Of a stretch of DNA of 64,000 nt, positions 1 through 10,652 are shown piece by piece (position 1 is the first letter of the stretch; every line of letters starts with the position of its first letter). The notes under the pieces are model-generated. The model made no database searches. It was not told where the DNA came from and saw only the letters and a program-made list of their open reading frames with translations. The stretch comes from Streptomyces sp. RKND-216 (lineage in GTDB: Bacteria; Actinomycetota; Actinomycetes; Streptomycetales; Streptomycetaceae). The DNA lies in contig NZ_SSBQ01000002.1 in NCBI RefSeq assembly GCF_004795255.1, positions 3,750,001 to 3,814,000 of the forward strand, given 5' to 3'. Made by a program: the position numbers and the translations under genes.

Positions 1-2752
<2,752 letters not shown>

Positions 2753-2879
2753 GAGGCTCGCGTCCACTGTGTGGGTTCTGAGACCACAACCAGGTCGAGA
2801 ACCCGTAATTCCTTGCCCACTTTTGGTGGTGTGTGGGGGGTTGCGGTTGTTCTCCCGGTGTTTGTGTGTTTCATAGTGT

Positions 2880-2996
2880 TTCGGTGGTCATAGCGTGAGG
2901 GAAACGCCCGGTTACTTTCCGAACCCGGAAGCTAAGCCTTATTGCGCCGATGGTACTGCGAGGGGGACCTCGTGGGAGAGTAGGACGCCGCCGAAC
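2880..2996 (+). rRNA. rrf: 5S ribosomal RNA
   Basis: A 117-nt 5S rRNA of actinobacterial type lies 127 nt after the 23S 3' end. It has the usual conserved blocks (CCGAACCCGGAAG, GCGCCGATGGTACTG, GGGAGAGTAGG), and its 5' and 3' ends (TTCGGTGG / CCGCCGAAC) can pair as helix I. It is the last gene of the rRNA operon and is followed directly by a terminator hairpin. Confidence 0.97.
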
Positions 2997-3010
2997 AATC
3001 ATTGACGGGA

Positions 3011-3042
3011 GCCCCGTCGGCCTTCGGGCCGGCGGGGCTTTC
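3011..3042 (+). terminator. rRNA operon intrinsic terminator
   Basis: A 12-bp stem (GCCCCGTCGGCC / GGCCGGCGGGGC, one G-T wobble) closed by a TTCG tetraloop and followed by a short T tract (TTTC). It lies 14 nt after 5S rRNA and would end the rRNA transcript before the opposing gene that ends at 3130. Confidence 0.93.
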
Positions 3043-3129
3043 GCCGTTCCAGACCCGGTGTTTCAGCCTCGGGCCCGGGGTGGGTGAGTGACGGAACCGG
3101 GTCGGACACTCACCCGCACGCGCAAGCGC

Positions 3130-4443
3130 CTACAGGCGTCCCGCGGCTTTCAATGCGAGGTAGGCGTCGACCAGGCGCGACGCGAGAACGCCGGGCGTCG
3201 CGTCGACGACCGTCACTCCGTGGCGGCGCAGGAGATCGGCCGCGCTGTGGCGTTCCCCCTGGGCGCGCGTCGCCGCTCCCGCCTCGTACACCGCGTCCAC
3301 GGACCCCCGGTTGCGTGTCATTTCCTCCAGCCGCGGGTCGGCCACTGCTGCCGCCAGCACCGTGTGCCTCTGCGTCAGCAGCGGCAGGACCGGCATCAGG
3401 CCCTCCTCCACGGCGGCGGTCTCCAAGCCGGTCAGGAGCACGATCAGAGAGCGCCGACGCGCCATGTGCAGGGCGGTGGACGCCAGCCCTCGGGCGTCGG
3501 CCTCCACCAACTCCGCTTCCAGCGGGGCCATCGCCGAGACGAAGGAAGGCAGCACGTCCTGTGCGGACTTTCCGCGAACGGTGGCCCGGACGCGACGGTC
3601 GTAAGCCAGCAGATCCACGCGGTCACCCGCCCGGGAGGCGACGGCAGCCAGCAGCAGTGCGGCGTCCATCGCCGTGTCCAGTCGTGGTGCGTCGCCGACG
3701 CGACCCGCTGCCGTACGACCGGTGTCGAGGACGACGAGGACGTGACGGTCCCGCTCCGGGCGCCAGGTACGGACGGCGACGTCGGACTGCCGTGCCGTCG
3801 CACGCCAGTCGATCGACCGGGTGTCGTCGCCCGGGACGTACTTGCGGAGGCTGTCGAACTCGGTGCCCTCGCCCCGGGTGAGGATGCTGGTGCGTCCGTC
3901 CAGTTCGCGGAGCCGCGCGAGCTTGGCCGGTAGATGTCTGCGGCTCTCGAACGGGGGCAGCACGCGGATCGTCCAGGGCACGGCGTGGCCGCCTTGCCGT
4001 GCGGCGAGCCCCAGAGGGCCGAGGGACCTGACCGTCACTTGAGCGGACCGCAGGTCGCCGCGCCGGCTGGGCCGGAGGCGGGTGGTGAGACGGGTGCGTT
4101 CGCCCGCCGCAACGTCGAGCCGATGGCGGGAGGAGAGCCCTGCCTCCGGGCCCTCGGCGCCGCCGCTGGGGGGCCAGGCGTCGCGGAGCACGCCGCGCAG
4201 CGGCCGGGAGGAGGTGTTGGTGACCAGCAGGGTCACCGTCGCACTCCCACCGAGTCGAACTGATGTGTCACCGGAACGGGTGAAATGGAGCGTTCGTACT
4301 GGCGCGGCGCGGAGAAGGTCGTAGACGATGGCGAGGAGCAGGGGGACTTCCACGGCCAGGACGCCGGTCCAGCCGGGGAGCACCAGTCCGACGAGTAGCG
4401 CGCCCAGAGCTGCGACCAGAGCGGCGCGTCCGGTGAGAGCCAT
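3130..4443 (-). CDS. DUF58 domain-containing protein
   Basis: A 437-residue protein. Two hydrophobic segments near the N-terminus (about 4-44) are followed by a beta-rich region. The DUF58 signature lies at about 194-225 (GTEFDSLRKYVPGDD, then RSIDWRATAR) and leads into a von Willebrand A-like region beginning HVLVVLD at 234-240. In many bacteria DUF58 proteins are encoded beside MoxR ATPases and are thought to act with them in protein maturation or envelope stress; the precise role here is unknown. The ATG start lies 9 nt after the moxR stop, so the two genes are probably co-transcribed. It is the last gene of a five-gene minus-strand cluster and converges on the rRNA terminator. Confidence 0.93.
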   Translation of the reverse strand: MALTGRAALVAALGALLVGLVLPGWTGVLAVEVPLLLAIVYDLLRAAPVRTLHFTRSGDTSVRLGGSATVTLLVTNTSSRPLRGVLRDAWPPSGGAEGPEAGLSSRHRLDVAAGERTRLTTRLRPSRRGDLRSAQVTVRSLGPLGLAARQGGHAVPWTIRVLPPFESRRHLPAKLARLRELDGRTSILTRGEGTEFDSLRKYVPGDDTRSIDWRATARQSDVAVRTWRPERDRHVLVVLDTGRTAAGRVGDAPRLDTAMDAALLLAAVASRAGDRVDLLAYDRRVRATVRGKSAQDVLPSFVSAMAPLEAELVEADARGLASTALHMARRRSLIVLLTGLETAAVEEGLMPVLPLLTQRHTVLAAAVADPRLEEMTRNRGSVDAVYEAGAATRAQGERHSAADLLRRHGVTVVDATPGVLASRLVDAYLALKAAGRL

Positions 4444-4452
4444 GGCCAGGCC

Positions 4453-5418
4453 TCAGCGGGGGACCGGCACGTGGGCCAGGACGGAGTGGATGACGTTGTC
4501 CGGGCTGACGCCTTCCATCTCCGCTTCGGGACGCAGCTGAATTCGGTGGCGGAGGGTGGGAAGCGCCAGAGCCTTCACATCGTCCGGGATGACGTAGTCG
4601 CGGCCGGTCAGCCAGGCCCAGGCGCGCGCGGTGGCGAGCAGAGCGGTGGCGCCTCGGGGAGAGACACCGAGGGAGAGAGAGGGGGATTCGCGGGTGGCGC
4701 GGCAGACGTCGACGACGTACCCGGTGATCTCTGTCGAAACGGACGTCCCGGCGACGGCCCTGCGTGCCGTGTCCAGCGCCTCCCGGCCGGCGACGGGACG
4801 CAGACCGGCGGCGGACAGGTCGCGAGGATCGAAGCCCTCGGCGTGCCGGGTGAGGACGCCGATCTCGTCCTCCCTGGAGGGCAGCGGCACGTTGAGCTTC
4901 AACAGGAAGCGGTCGAGCTGAGCCTCGGGGAGGGGGTAGGTGCCCTCGTATTCGACCGGGTTCTGGGTGGCGGCGACGAGGAACGGATCGGGCAGCGGCC
5001 GGGGTGTCCCGTCGACGGAGACTTGCCGTTCCTCCATGGCCTCCAGGAGCGACGCCTGCGTCTTGGGCGGAGTCCGGTTGATCTCGTCTGCGAGGAGAAG
5101 GTGGGTGAAAACAGGTCCGGCCTGGAAGGAGAAATCGGCGGCCCGGGCGTCGTACACCAGGGATCCGGTGACGTCGCTCGGCATCAGGTCGGGCGTGAAC
5201 TGTACACGCTTGGTGTCGAGTTCAAGCGTGGCGGCGAGGGCGCGCACGAGCAGCGTCTTCGCCACGCCGGGGACGCCCTCGAGCAGGACGTGGCCTCGGC
5301 ACAGCAGGGCGATGACGAGGCCGGTGACGGCGGCGTCCTGTCCGACGACGGCCTTGGAGATCTCGGTGCGCAGCGCCTCGAGTGCGCTGCGGGCGCTGTC
5401 TGCGGAGGGGACGCTCAC
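4453..5418 (-). CDS. MoxR-family AAA+ ATPase
   Basis: A 321-residue AAA_3 ATPase. Walker A is GVPGVAKT at 48-55 and Walker B is LLLADEIN at 107-114. The MoxR sensor region (AATQNPVEYEGTYPLPEAQ) sits near 150-170, with a C-terminal lid domain. The family is regarded as chaperone-like and usually works with VWA or DUF58 partners; DUF58 is the next gene. The GTG start is chosen because it overlaps the TGA of the preceding gene as GTGA, giving translational coupling. The same frame stays open far upstream, but that extension is only an antisense and overlap artefact. Confidence 0.95.
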   Translation of the reverse strand: MSVPSADSARSALEALRTEISKAVVGQDAAVTGLVIALLCRGHVLLEGVPGVAKTLLVRALAATLELDTKRVQFTPDLMPSDVTGSLVYDARAADFSFQAGPVFTHLLLADEINRTPPKTQASLLEAMEERQVSVDGTPRPLPDPFLVAATQNPVEYEGTYPLPEAQLDRFLLKLNVPLPSREDEIGVLTRHAEGFDPRDLSAAGLRPVAGREALDTARRAVAGTSVSTEITGYVVDVCRATRESPSLSLGVSPRGATALLATARAWAWLTGRDYVIPDDVKALALPTLRHRIQLRPEAEMEGVSPDNVIHSVLAHVPVPR

Positions 5419-6644
5419 GAGGTGCGGTCCTTGTCTGTCGGTGGTGCGGTGACGGGCGACGGAGGTGGTGCGGTCGGTCGGTGGGCGACCTGGCCTTCGA
5501 GGGCGTCGAGTTGGTCCGCCAGCAGGACCAGAGCCCGGTCGTCGGCCGGGGCGGGGCCGAAGAGCAGCGCATGCACGTCCCCGCTGTGGTGCCGGGCCAG
5601 GGCCGGCAGGAGTCGCTCGGGCGCGTCCACCTGCGTGGTGCTCACGCCCACGAGGTGTGCCAGTCGTCGACGGCTCGCTTCGCGCAGAGCTTCGGCGGCG
5701 CGGTCGCGGGCCTGCGTCTGGCGGTAGAGGCGTGCACGGCCCTCGGTGGTCTCGGAAGCCCGGACGACGACCGGGAGGCGTTCGGGTACCAGCGGCCCGA
5801 GGCGACGTGCCCGCCAGAGGGCTGCCAGCAGGGCGGCGACGGCGAGTTGGAGGACACCCCAGCGCCAGCCGCCGGGAAGGAGGTCGAAGAAGCCGTCCGC
5901 GCCGTCCCGGTCGGCGGCGGAGTCGGTCAGCGAAGGGAGGTACCAGACGAGCTGCGGTCGTGAGCCGAGCAGTTGGAGGGCGAGTGAGGCGTTGCCGTGG
6001 TCGTCCAGCCGGTCGTTGTACAGCGGGTGGGGAGTGCCAAGGAGGACCGTGTCCCCGTCGCCCCTCTCCGACGCGGTGACGACCAGGGTCGGCCGCGCGT
6101 CCCGGGGGTAGCAGGCCTGGGCGGTCTCGTCGGCGGTGCGGTACCGGACTCCGCCGAGGTCGGCGTCGCCCGCGCGTCGCGCCGCGGGCAGGTCGCAGCG
6201 GGGCGGGGTCGCTTCGGCGGCCGCGCTGGTCTTGGTCGCCTCGACGCCTGGCGCGAGGACGGACACGGCGCGCGGCCCCGCGCCGACCACGACGGTACGG
6301 CCGCCGGTGTCGGCCACCGCGCGCAGTGACGTCAGCTGCTCGCGGCTCAGGACGTCCGGTCGGGTGACCAGCACGGTGGTGTCCGGTCCGGCGGCGGCCG
6401 CGGCCTCGGCGCCGGTGGTCACGACGGTGGTGGTGACGCCACGTTCGGTGAGTAGTTCGGCGACTGCCAGGCTTCCGTACGCGTCGGGGGAGCGCGGGTC
6501 CAGCGCTCCGTGGTGTTCTCCGGAACGCAGCGCGGCGAGCGTCACGCCGGCCACAGCGAGGATCGCGGCGGCGACCAGCAGGCCGCGCAGGCGTGCCCAG
6601 ACGTGCCCTGCGGTCGGGGAGACGGAGGTCGTCGGACGGCTCAC
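5415..6644 (-). CDS. DUF4350 domain-containing membrane protein
   Basis: A 409-residue protein with a transmembrane segment near residues 20-40 (LLVAAAILAVAGVTLAAL). An extracytoplasmic DUF4350-like domain follows, related to glutamine-amidotransferase-fold sensor domains, with the typical opening SPDAYGSLAVAELLTERGV. A second membrane segment (LQLAVAALLAALW) and a cytoplasmic alpha-helical tail complete it. DUF4350 genes commonly sit beside moxR and DUF58 genes in actinobacteria. The GTG start overlaps the upstream gene's stop (GTGA, 6641-6644) and its own stop overlaps the moxR start in the same way. Function unknown; it probably forms a membrane complex with its neighbours. Confidence 0.9.
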   Translation of the reverse strand: MSRPTTSVSPTAGHVWARLRGLLVAAAILAVAGVTLAALRSGEHHGALDPRSPDAYGSLAVAELLTERGVTTTVVTTGAEAAAAAGPDTTVLVTRPDVLSREQLTSLRAVADTGGRTVVVGAGPRAVSVLAPGVEATKTSAAAEATPPRCDLPAARRAGDADLGGVRYRTADETAQACYPRDARPTLVVTASERGDGDTVLLGTPHPLYNDRLDDHGNASLALQLLGSRPQLVWYLPSLTDSAADRDGADGFFDLLPGGWRWGVLQLAVAALLAALWRARRLGPLVPERLPVVVRASETTEGRARLYRQTQARDRAAEALREASRRRLAHLVGVSTTQVDAPERLLPALARHHSGDVHALLFGPAPADDRALVLLADQLDALEGQVAHRPTAPPPSPVTAPPTDKDRTS

Positions 6645-7387
6645 CGGCCGCTCCCGGTGCCGGCGCCGCTTCCGCTCCCGGTGTCGGCGTCGGCGTCGGT
6701 GCCGGTGCCGGTGCCGGCACCGGTGAGTGTGGGTGTGGGTGTGGGTGTGGTCCGGCGGAGCGTCTCGTCCAGGTCGCGGATGCGGCGGTAGGTGTCCTGC
6801 CGCGCCGCCCGCCCGGCATAGGTGTCCTCGTCGAACGCGACGGCGGCGTCGCGCAGCGCGCCTGCCTGGGCGGGCAGCAGGCGGCCCGCCTCGTGCGCCG
6901 CCTCGTCGGCGGTGCGGCCGGGACGGGGGTCGAGCAGCGTCCGCTCCTCCAGGGAGCGCACGAGTGCCCGCATGGCCTCGCGTACGGCCTCGCTCCACTG
7001 CCCGGCAGCGGCGTGGGCGTCGGCGGTGGCGCGGTGCTCGTCGGCGGTGCGGGGGCGGTCCTCGAAGAGAGCGGGGCGCGTCGGGCCGGCTGTCCGGTGG
7101 GGGTTGCCCAGGCGTGCCCACAGGGCGGCGACCATCAGCATCAGGGCGCCCACCAGGACCGTGACGCCGACGGCTCCGCCGGGCACGACGTCCACGGCGG
7201 AGCCGAGCAGCTCGCTCAGCTTCTCCCAGACCCAGTCGGCGGCCTGCTCGAGAAGACTCGGGTCGTCGCGGTGGTAGACGGGCTCGGAGAGTTCGCGTTC
7301 CGCGTCCCGTCGGGCGGGTTCGCGCGGCGTGGTGACCGGCGGGGCGTCCTCGCCGAGGACGCGGGCCACCGCGGAACCCCCCGGCAT
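6641..7387 (-). CDS. DUF4129 domain-containing membrane protein
   Basis: A 248-residue protein with one membrane helix (VGVTVLVGALMLMVAALWARL, about 76-96) and a C-terminal cytoplasmic DUF4129 domain (QWSEAVREAMRALVRSLEER; later RTADEAAHEAG). DUF4129 occurs C-terminally in some transglutaminase-like proteins and as a stand-alone member of MoxR/DUF58 clusters. The last ~45 residues are low complexity (TPTPTPT followed by Gly/Thr/Asp/Ser dipeptides) and are encoded by a GT-rich simple repeat at about 6655-6755 that could vary in length. The ATG at 7387 has GGAG 9 nt upstream and follows the upstream stop by 5 nt. Confidence 0.88.
   Translation of the reverse strand: MPGGSAVARVLGEDAPPVTTPREPARRDAERELSEPVYHRDDPSLLEQAADWVWEKLSELLGSAVDVVPGGAVGVTVLVGALMLMVAALWARLGNPHRTAGPTRPALFEDRPRTADEHRATADAHAAAGQWSEAVREAMRALVRSLEERTLLDPRPGRTADEAAHEAGRLLPAQAGALRDAAVAFDEDTYAGRAARQDTYRRIRDLDETLRRTTPTPTPTLTGAGTGTGTDADADTGSGSGAGTGSGR
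6655..6755. repeat. Low-complexity GT-rich tract in the DUF4129 gene
   Basis: Tandem short units (GTGTGG and GGTGTC/GGTGCC types) encode the Thr-Pro and Gly-Thr/Asp-Ala/Gly-Ser tail of the DUF4129 protein. The composition suggests slippage-prone DNA. Confidence 0.7.
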
Positions 7388-7392
7388 GTGTG

Positions 7393-8721
7393 TCAGCTCC
7401 CCGCCGGACCGGAAGGCGGGGAACTGCTCGCGTCGACGCCTGCGGCGCGGGCGAGCTCCAGGTCCAGGGCCTCCCGGCGGATGCGCTGGTCCATGTAGAG
7501 CAGGGCCGTGATGCCGGCGCTGAGGGGCAGCGTCACGGTCATGGCCAGTACGCCGCCGATGCCGACGATGATCAGGTACGTCCAGGAGAACGTCAGCGAG
7601 CCGCTGAGGACGTCGCTGAGACCGTCCCCTTCGATGACGGAGGCGAGCACCGAGGACGGGATCTGCACGATGAGACTGACGATCTGCACCAGGAGCCAGG
7701 CCAGGATCTGGATGCCGAAGATGCGCCACCAACTGTTCCGGACGAGCTTGGCGGAGCGGCGCAGCGCGGTGGTGACGCCCTGCCGCTCCAGCATGAGCGC
7801 CGGTGCGGCCAGGCAGTACCGGATCCACAGCCAGATCCCGCAGGCGGCGCCGCCGATCATGCCCAGCAGGAGGAGGCCGCTTCCGGCGACGGTGGCCCCG
7901 GCGGCCAGCAGGACGATTCCCGGCAGTGTTCCGGCGAGGACCGAGCCCGTCACGATCAGCATGACCAGCACGGTGAGGCCGAGCATGCGGCCGAGCTGGG
8001 GTCGCGATTCGCGCCAGGCCTCCGACATGGTGACCGTGCGGCCGAGGACGGCGCGGCTGACGACGATGGTGAGCATCGCGGTGGCGATGACCGTGCCGAC
8101 GAGGGTGGCGAGGAGGGTGATGCCCGCGCTGCTGAACGATGCGCTCATCGCGTCGAGCAGCTCGTCCGTGCTGGGCTGCGGGTTGTTCTGGAGGGTCTCC
8201 ACCCCGTCGTTGCCGCGCAGCCATATGCCGTTGGCGACGGTGGACGCGAGCTGCACCAGGACGGCGACGCCGAGGGCGACCCCGAGGGCGGTGCGCCAGT
8301 GGGCGCGGGCGGTGGACACGGCGCCGTCGAGGATCTCCCCGACGCCGAGCGGCCGCAGCGGGATGACGCCGGGCTTGGCGGCGGGCGGGCGCCCCCACTG
8401 GTTCCAGGCTCCCCAACCCGGCGGCTGCCCGGGCGCCGGGTGCCCCGGCCCGCCCGGGGGCGGCGGGGCGGCGCCCCATCCGCCGCCCGCGGACGCCGGC
8501 GGCTGCTCGGCCGACCACTTCCCCGGCTGCACGTTCCCCGGCACGCGCCCAGGCTGCGCGTCGGGACGTTCCGGCTGCTCGCCGGGCCGCCCCTGCCGCC
8601 CCGCGCCCGGCGGTTCGGGCGGCGGGGTCCGGGAGGCGTCGTCGGCCGGACTCCCCTCGGCGCCCTTCGATGGCTCGGACGGGGAGGATCCGGGCGAGGC
8701 CCAGCCCGGAGAATCGTTCAT
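7393..8721 (-). CDS. Multi-pass membrane protein, glycerophosphoryl diester phosphodiesterase membrane-domain-like
   Basis: A 442-residue protein. A Pro/Gly-rich, disordered cytoplasmic N-terminus (about 1-125) precedes five to six hydrophobic segments. The boxes IPLRPLGVGEILDGAVS and LSAGITALLYMDQRIRREALDLEL are typical of actinobacterial proteins annotated as glycerophosphoryl diester phosphodiesterase membrane domain. No phosphodiesterase catalytic domain is present, so an enzymatic role is not implied. The ATG has AGGAG 8 nt upstream. It is the first gene of the MoxR/DUF58 cluster and diverges from mtnA; the 143-bp gap should hold both promoters. Confidence 0.87.
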   Translation of the reverse strand: MNDSPGWASPGSSPSEPSKGAEGSPADDASRTPPPEPPGAGRQGRPGEQPERPDAQPGRVPGNVQPGKWSAEQPPASAGGGWGAAPPPPGGPGHPAPGQPPGWGAWNQWGRPPAAKPGVIPLRPLGVGEILDGAVSTARAHWRTALGVALGVAVLVQLASTVANGIWLRGNDGVETLQNNPQPSTDELLDAMSASFSSAGITLLATLVGTVIATAMLTIVVSRAVLGRTVTMSEAWRESRPQLGRMLGLTVLVMLIVTGSVLAGTLPGIVLLAAGATVAGSGLLLLGMIGGAACGIWLWIRYCLAAPALMLERQGVTTALRRSAKLVRNSWWRIFGIQILAWLLVQIVSLIVQIPSSVLASVIEGDGLSDVLSGSLTFSWTYLIIVGIGGVLAMTVTLPLSAGITALLYMDQRIRREALDLELARAAGVDASSSPPSGPAGS

Positions 8722-8864
8722 TTCTGCCACTCCTTCGCCTGGTTCGCTGCCATCGTGCCACGACCGGTGGCGGCCGGGCGTTTCTTTTGGATCACGCCCT
8801 AGAGGTGGGGCCTCTGCGGGGCGTGCGCCTTCTGCACCGCGCCGGTGAGGGGCAGACTGGGCGG

Positions 8865-9965
8865 ATGACAGATCACAGTGTTCCGGTACTCCGGTGGGCG
8901 GACGCACCCGAGGGCCCCGCGGTGCTGCTCCTGGACCAGACGCGGCTGCCTGCCGAGGAGGCGGAGCTGCGGTGCGGCGACGTGCCGTCCCTGGTCTCCG
9001 CGATTCGGTCCCTCGCGGTGCGGGGCGCACCCCTGCTGGGCATAGCGGGCGCGTACGGGGTGGCGCTGGCCGCCGCGCGAGGGGAGGACGTGCCGAAAGC
9101 GGCGGGCGTGCTGGCCGGCGCCCGGCCGACCGCGGTGAACCTGGGGTACGGCGCGCGACGGGTCGAGAGTGCCCATGGCCGGGCGGTCGCGGAGGGCGCC
9201 GGGCCGGAGGCAGCCGCGGCGGTGGCCCTGGCCGAGGCCTGTGCCCTGCACGCGGAGGACGCCGAGGCGAGCGACCGGATGGCCGAGCATGGACGGGACC
9301 TGCTGCTGAATACGCTGCTCGCCGGCCGCCGGGGCGCGCGTGACCTGAGGCTGCTGACGCACTGCAACACCGGCAGCCTCGTCTCGGGCGGCGGCGGCAC
9401 GGCGTTCGCGGTGGCCCGGGCGGTGCACCGGGCGGAGCGGCTGGAGCGCCTGTGGGTGGACGAGACGCGGCCGTTGCTGCAGGGGGCGCGGCTGACGGCG
9501 TACGAAGCGGAGCGGGACGGCCTGCCGTACAGCGTGCTGGTGGACGGTGCCGCGGGGTCGCTGTTCGCGGCGGGCCGGGTGGACGCGGTGCTGATCGGCG
9601 CGGACCGGATCGCGGCGGACGGCTCGACGGCGAACAAGGTGGGGAGTTTCCCGCTGGCGGTGCTCGCCCGGCACCACGGGGTGCCGTTCCTGGTGGTGGC
9701 TCCGGTGACGACCATCGACCCGGAGACGCCGGACGGCGCGGCCATCGAGATCGAGCAGCGGTCGGCGGAGGAGGTGACCGCGAACGCGCCGAAGGGCGCC
9801 GAGGCGTACAACCCGGCGTTCGACGTGACGCCTGCCGAGCTGGTCACGGCCATCGTGACGGAACGTGGTGTGGTCACCCCGGTCGGTCGCGAGGGGATCG
9901 CGGCGGTGTGTTCCGCACCACCGACGGGAGCGTCACGATCGCGCAATGGGATGATGAACTCATGA
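8865..9965 (+). CDS. mtnA: S-methyl-5-thioribose-1-phosphate isomerase
   Basis: A 366-residue enzyme of the methionine salvage pathway that isomerises methylthioribose-1-phosphate to methylthioribulose-1-phosphate. Family marks are VRGAPLLGIAGAYGVALA near 50-67, LTHCNTGSL with the presumed catalytic Cys near 164, and IGADRIAADGSTANKVGSF near 244-262, containing the conserved Asp. Length agrees with bacterial MtnA/eIF2B-like proteins. Its last four bases overlap the start of mtrA (ATGA, 9962-9965), so a metabolic gene is translationally coupled to a two-component system. This gene order is known in Streptomyces. Confidence 0.95.
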   Translation: MTDHSVPVLRWADAPEGPAVLLLDQTRLPAEEAELRCGDVPSLVSAIRSLAVRGAPLLGIAGAYGVALAAARGEDVPKAAGVLAGARPTAVNLGYGARRVESAHGRAVAEGAGPEAAAAVALAEACALHAEDAEASDRMAEHGRDLLLNTLLAGRRGARDLRLLTHCNTGSLVSGGGGTAFAVARAVHRAERLERLWVDETRPLLQGARLTAYEAERDGLPYSVLVDGAAGSLFAAGRVDAVLIGADRIAADGSTANKVGSFPLAVLARHHGVPFLVVAPVTTIDPETPDGAAIEIEQRSAEEVTANAPKGAEAYNPAFDVTPAELVTAIVTERGVVTPVGREGIAAVCSAPPTGASRSRNGMMNS

Positions 9966-10639
9966 AGGGACGCGTCCTCGTCGTCGACGACGACACCGCA
10001 CTGGCAGAGATGCTCGGCATCGTGCTGCGCGGCGAAGGCTTTGAACCGTCGTTCGTGTCGGACGGCGACAAGGCGATCGCCGCTTTCCGCGAGACGAAAC
10101 CGGACCTGGTGCTGCTCGATCTGATGCTGCCCGGCCGGGACGGTATCGAGGTGTGCCGCCTGATCCGTGCCGAGTCCGGGGTACCGGTGGTCATGCTGAC
10201 CGCGAAGAGCGACACCGTCGACGTGGTGGTCGGTCTGGAGTCCGGTGCCGACGACTACATCGTCAAGCCGTTCAAGCCGAAGGAACTGGTGGCCCGCATC
10301 CGGGCGCGGCTGCGCCGTTCGGAGGATCCCGCTCCGGAGCAGCTCGCCATAGGCGACCTGGTGATCGATGTCGCCGGTCACTCTGTGAAGCGCGACGGGC
10401 AGTCCATCGCGCTGACCCCGCTGGAGTTCGACCTGCTGGTGGCGCTGGCCCGGAAGCCGTGGCAGGTGTTCACCCGCGAGGTGCTGCTGGAGCAGGTGTG
10501 GGGCTACCGGCACGCCGCCGACACCCGGCTGGTGAACGTGCACGTGCAGCGGCTGCGGTCGAAGGTCGAGAAGGACCCGGAGCGGCCGGAGATCGTGGTC
10601 ACCGTCCGAGGCGTCGGGTACAAGGCCGGACCGGGCTGA
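9962..10639 (+). CDS. mtrA: Two-component response regulator MtrA
   Basis: A 225-residue OmpR/PhoB-type regulator. The receiver domain (1-115) carries the acidic pair DD at 9-10, the phospho-acceptor Asp53 (LVLLDLMLPG) and the conserved Lys in IVKPFKP. The C-terminal winged helix contains TPLEFDLLVALARKPWQVF and ends GVGYKAG. The sequence is near-identical in type to Streptomyces MtrA, a global regulator of development, cell wall and antibiotic genes. The chosen ATG overlaps the mtnA stop; an in-frame start further upstream cannot be excluded. The sensor gene mtrB follows after 13 nt. Confidence 0.97.
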   Translation: MKGRVLVVDDDTALAEMLGIVLRGEGFEPSFVSDGDKAIAAFRETKPDLVLLDLMLPGRDGIEVCRLIRAESGVPVVMLTAKSDTVDVVVGLESGADDYIVKPFKPKELVARIRARLRRSEDPAPEQLAIGDLVIDVAGHSVKRDGQSIALTPLEFDLLVALARKPWQVFTREVLLEQVWGYRHAADTRLVNVHVQRLRSKVEKDPERPEIVVTVRGVGYKAGPG

Positions 10640-10652
10640 CGAGCCCGCACAG

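Noticed and set aside
5419-6819. Long in-frame N-terminal extension of the MoxR gene
   Set aside because: The extension is Arg/Pro-rich shadow of the DUF4350 gene. The GTG at 5418 overlaps the upstream stop and starts the family-length protein.
7393-8721. Assigning glycerophosphodiester phosphodiesterase activity to the membrane protein
   Set aside because: Only the membrane-domain family pattern is visible; the catalytic TIM-barrel domain is absent.
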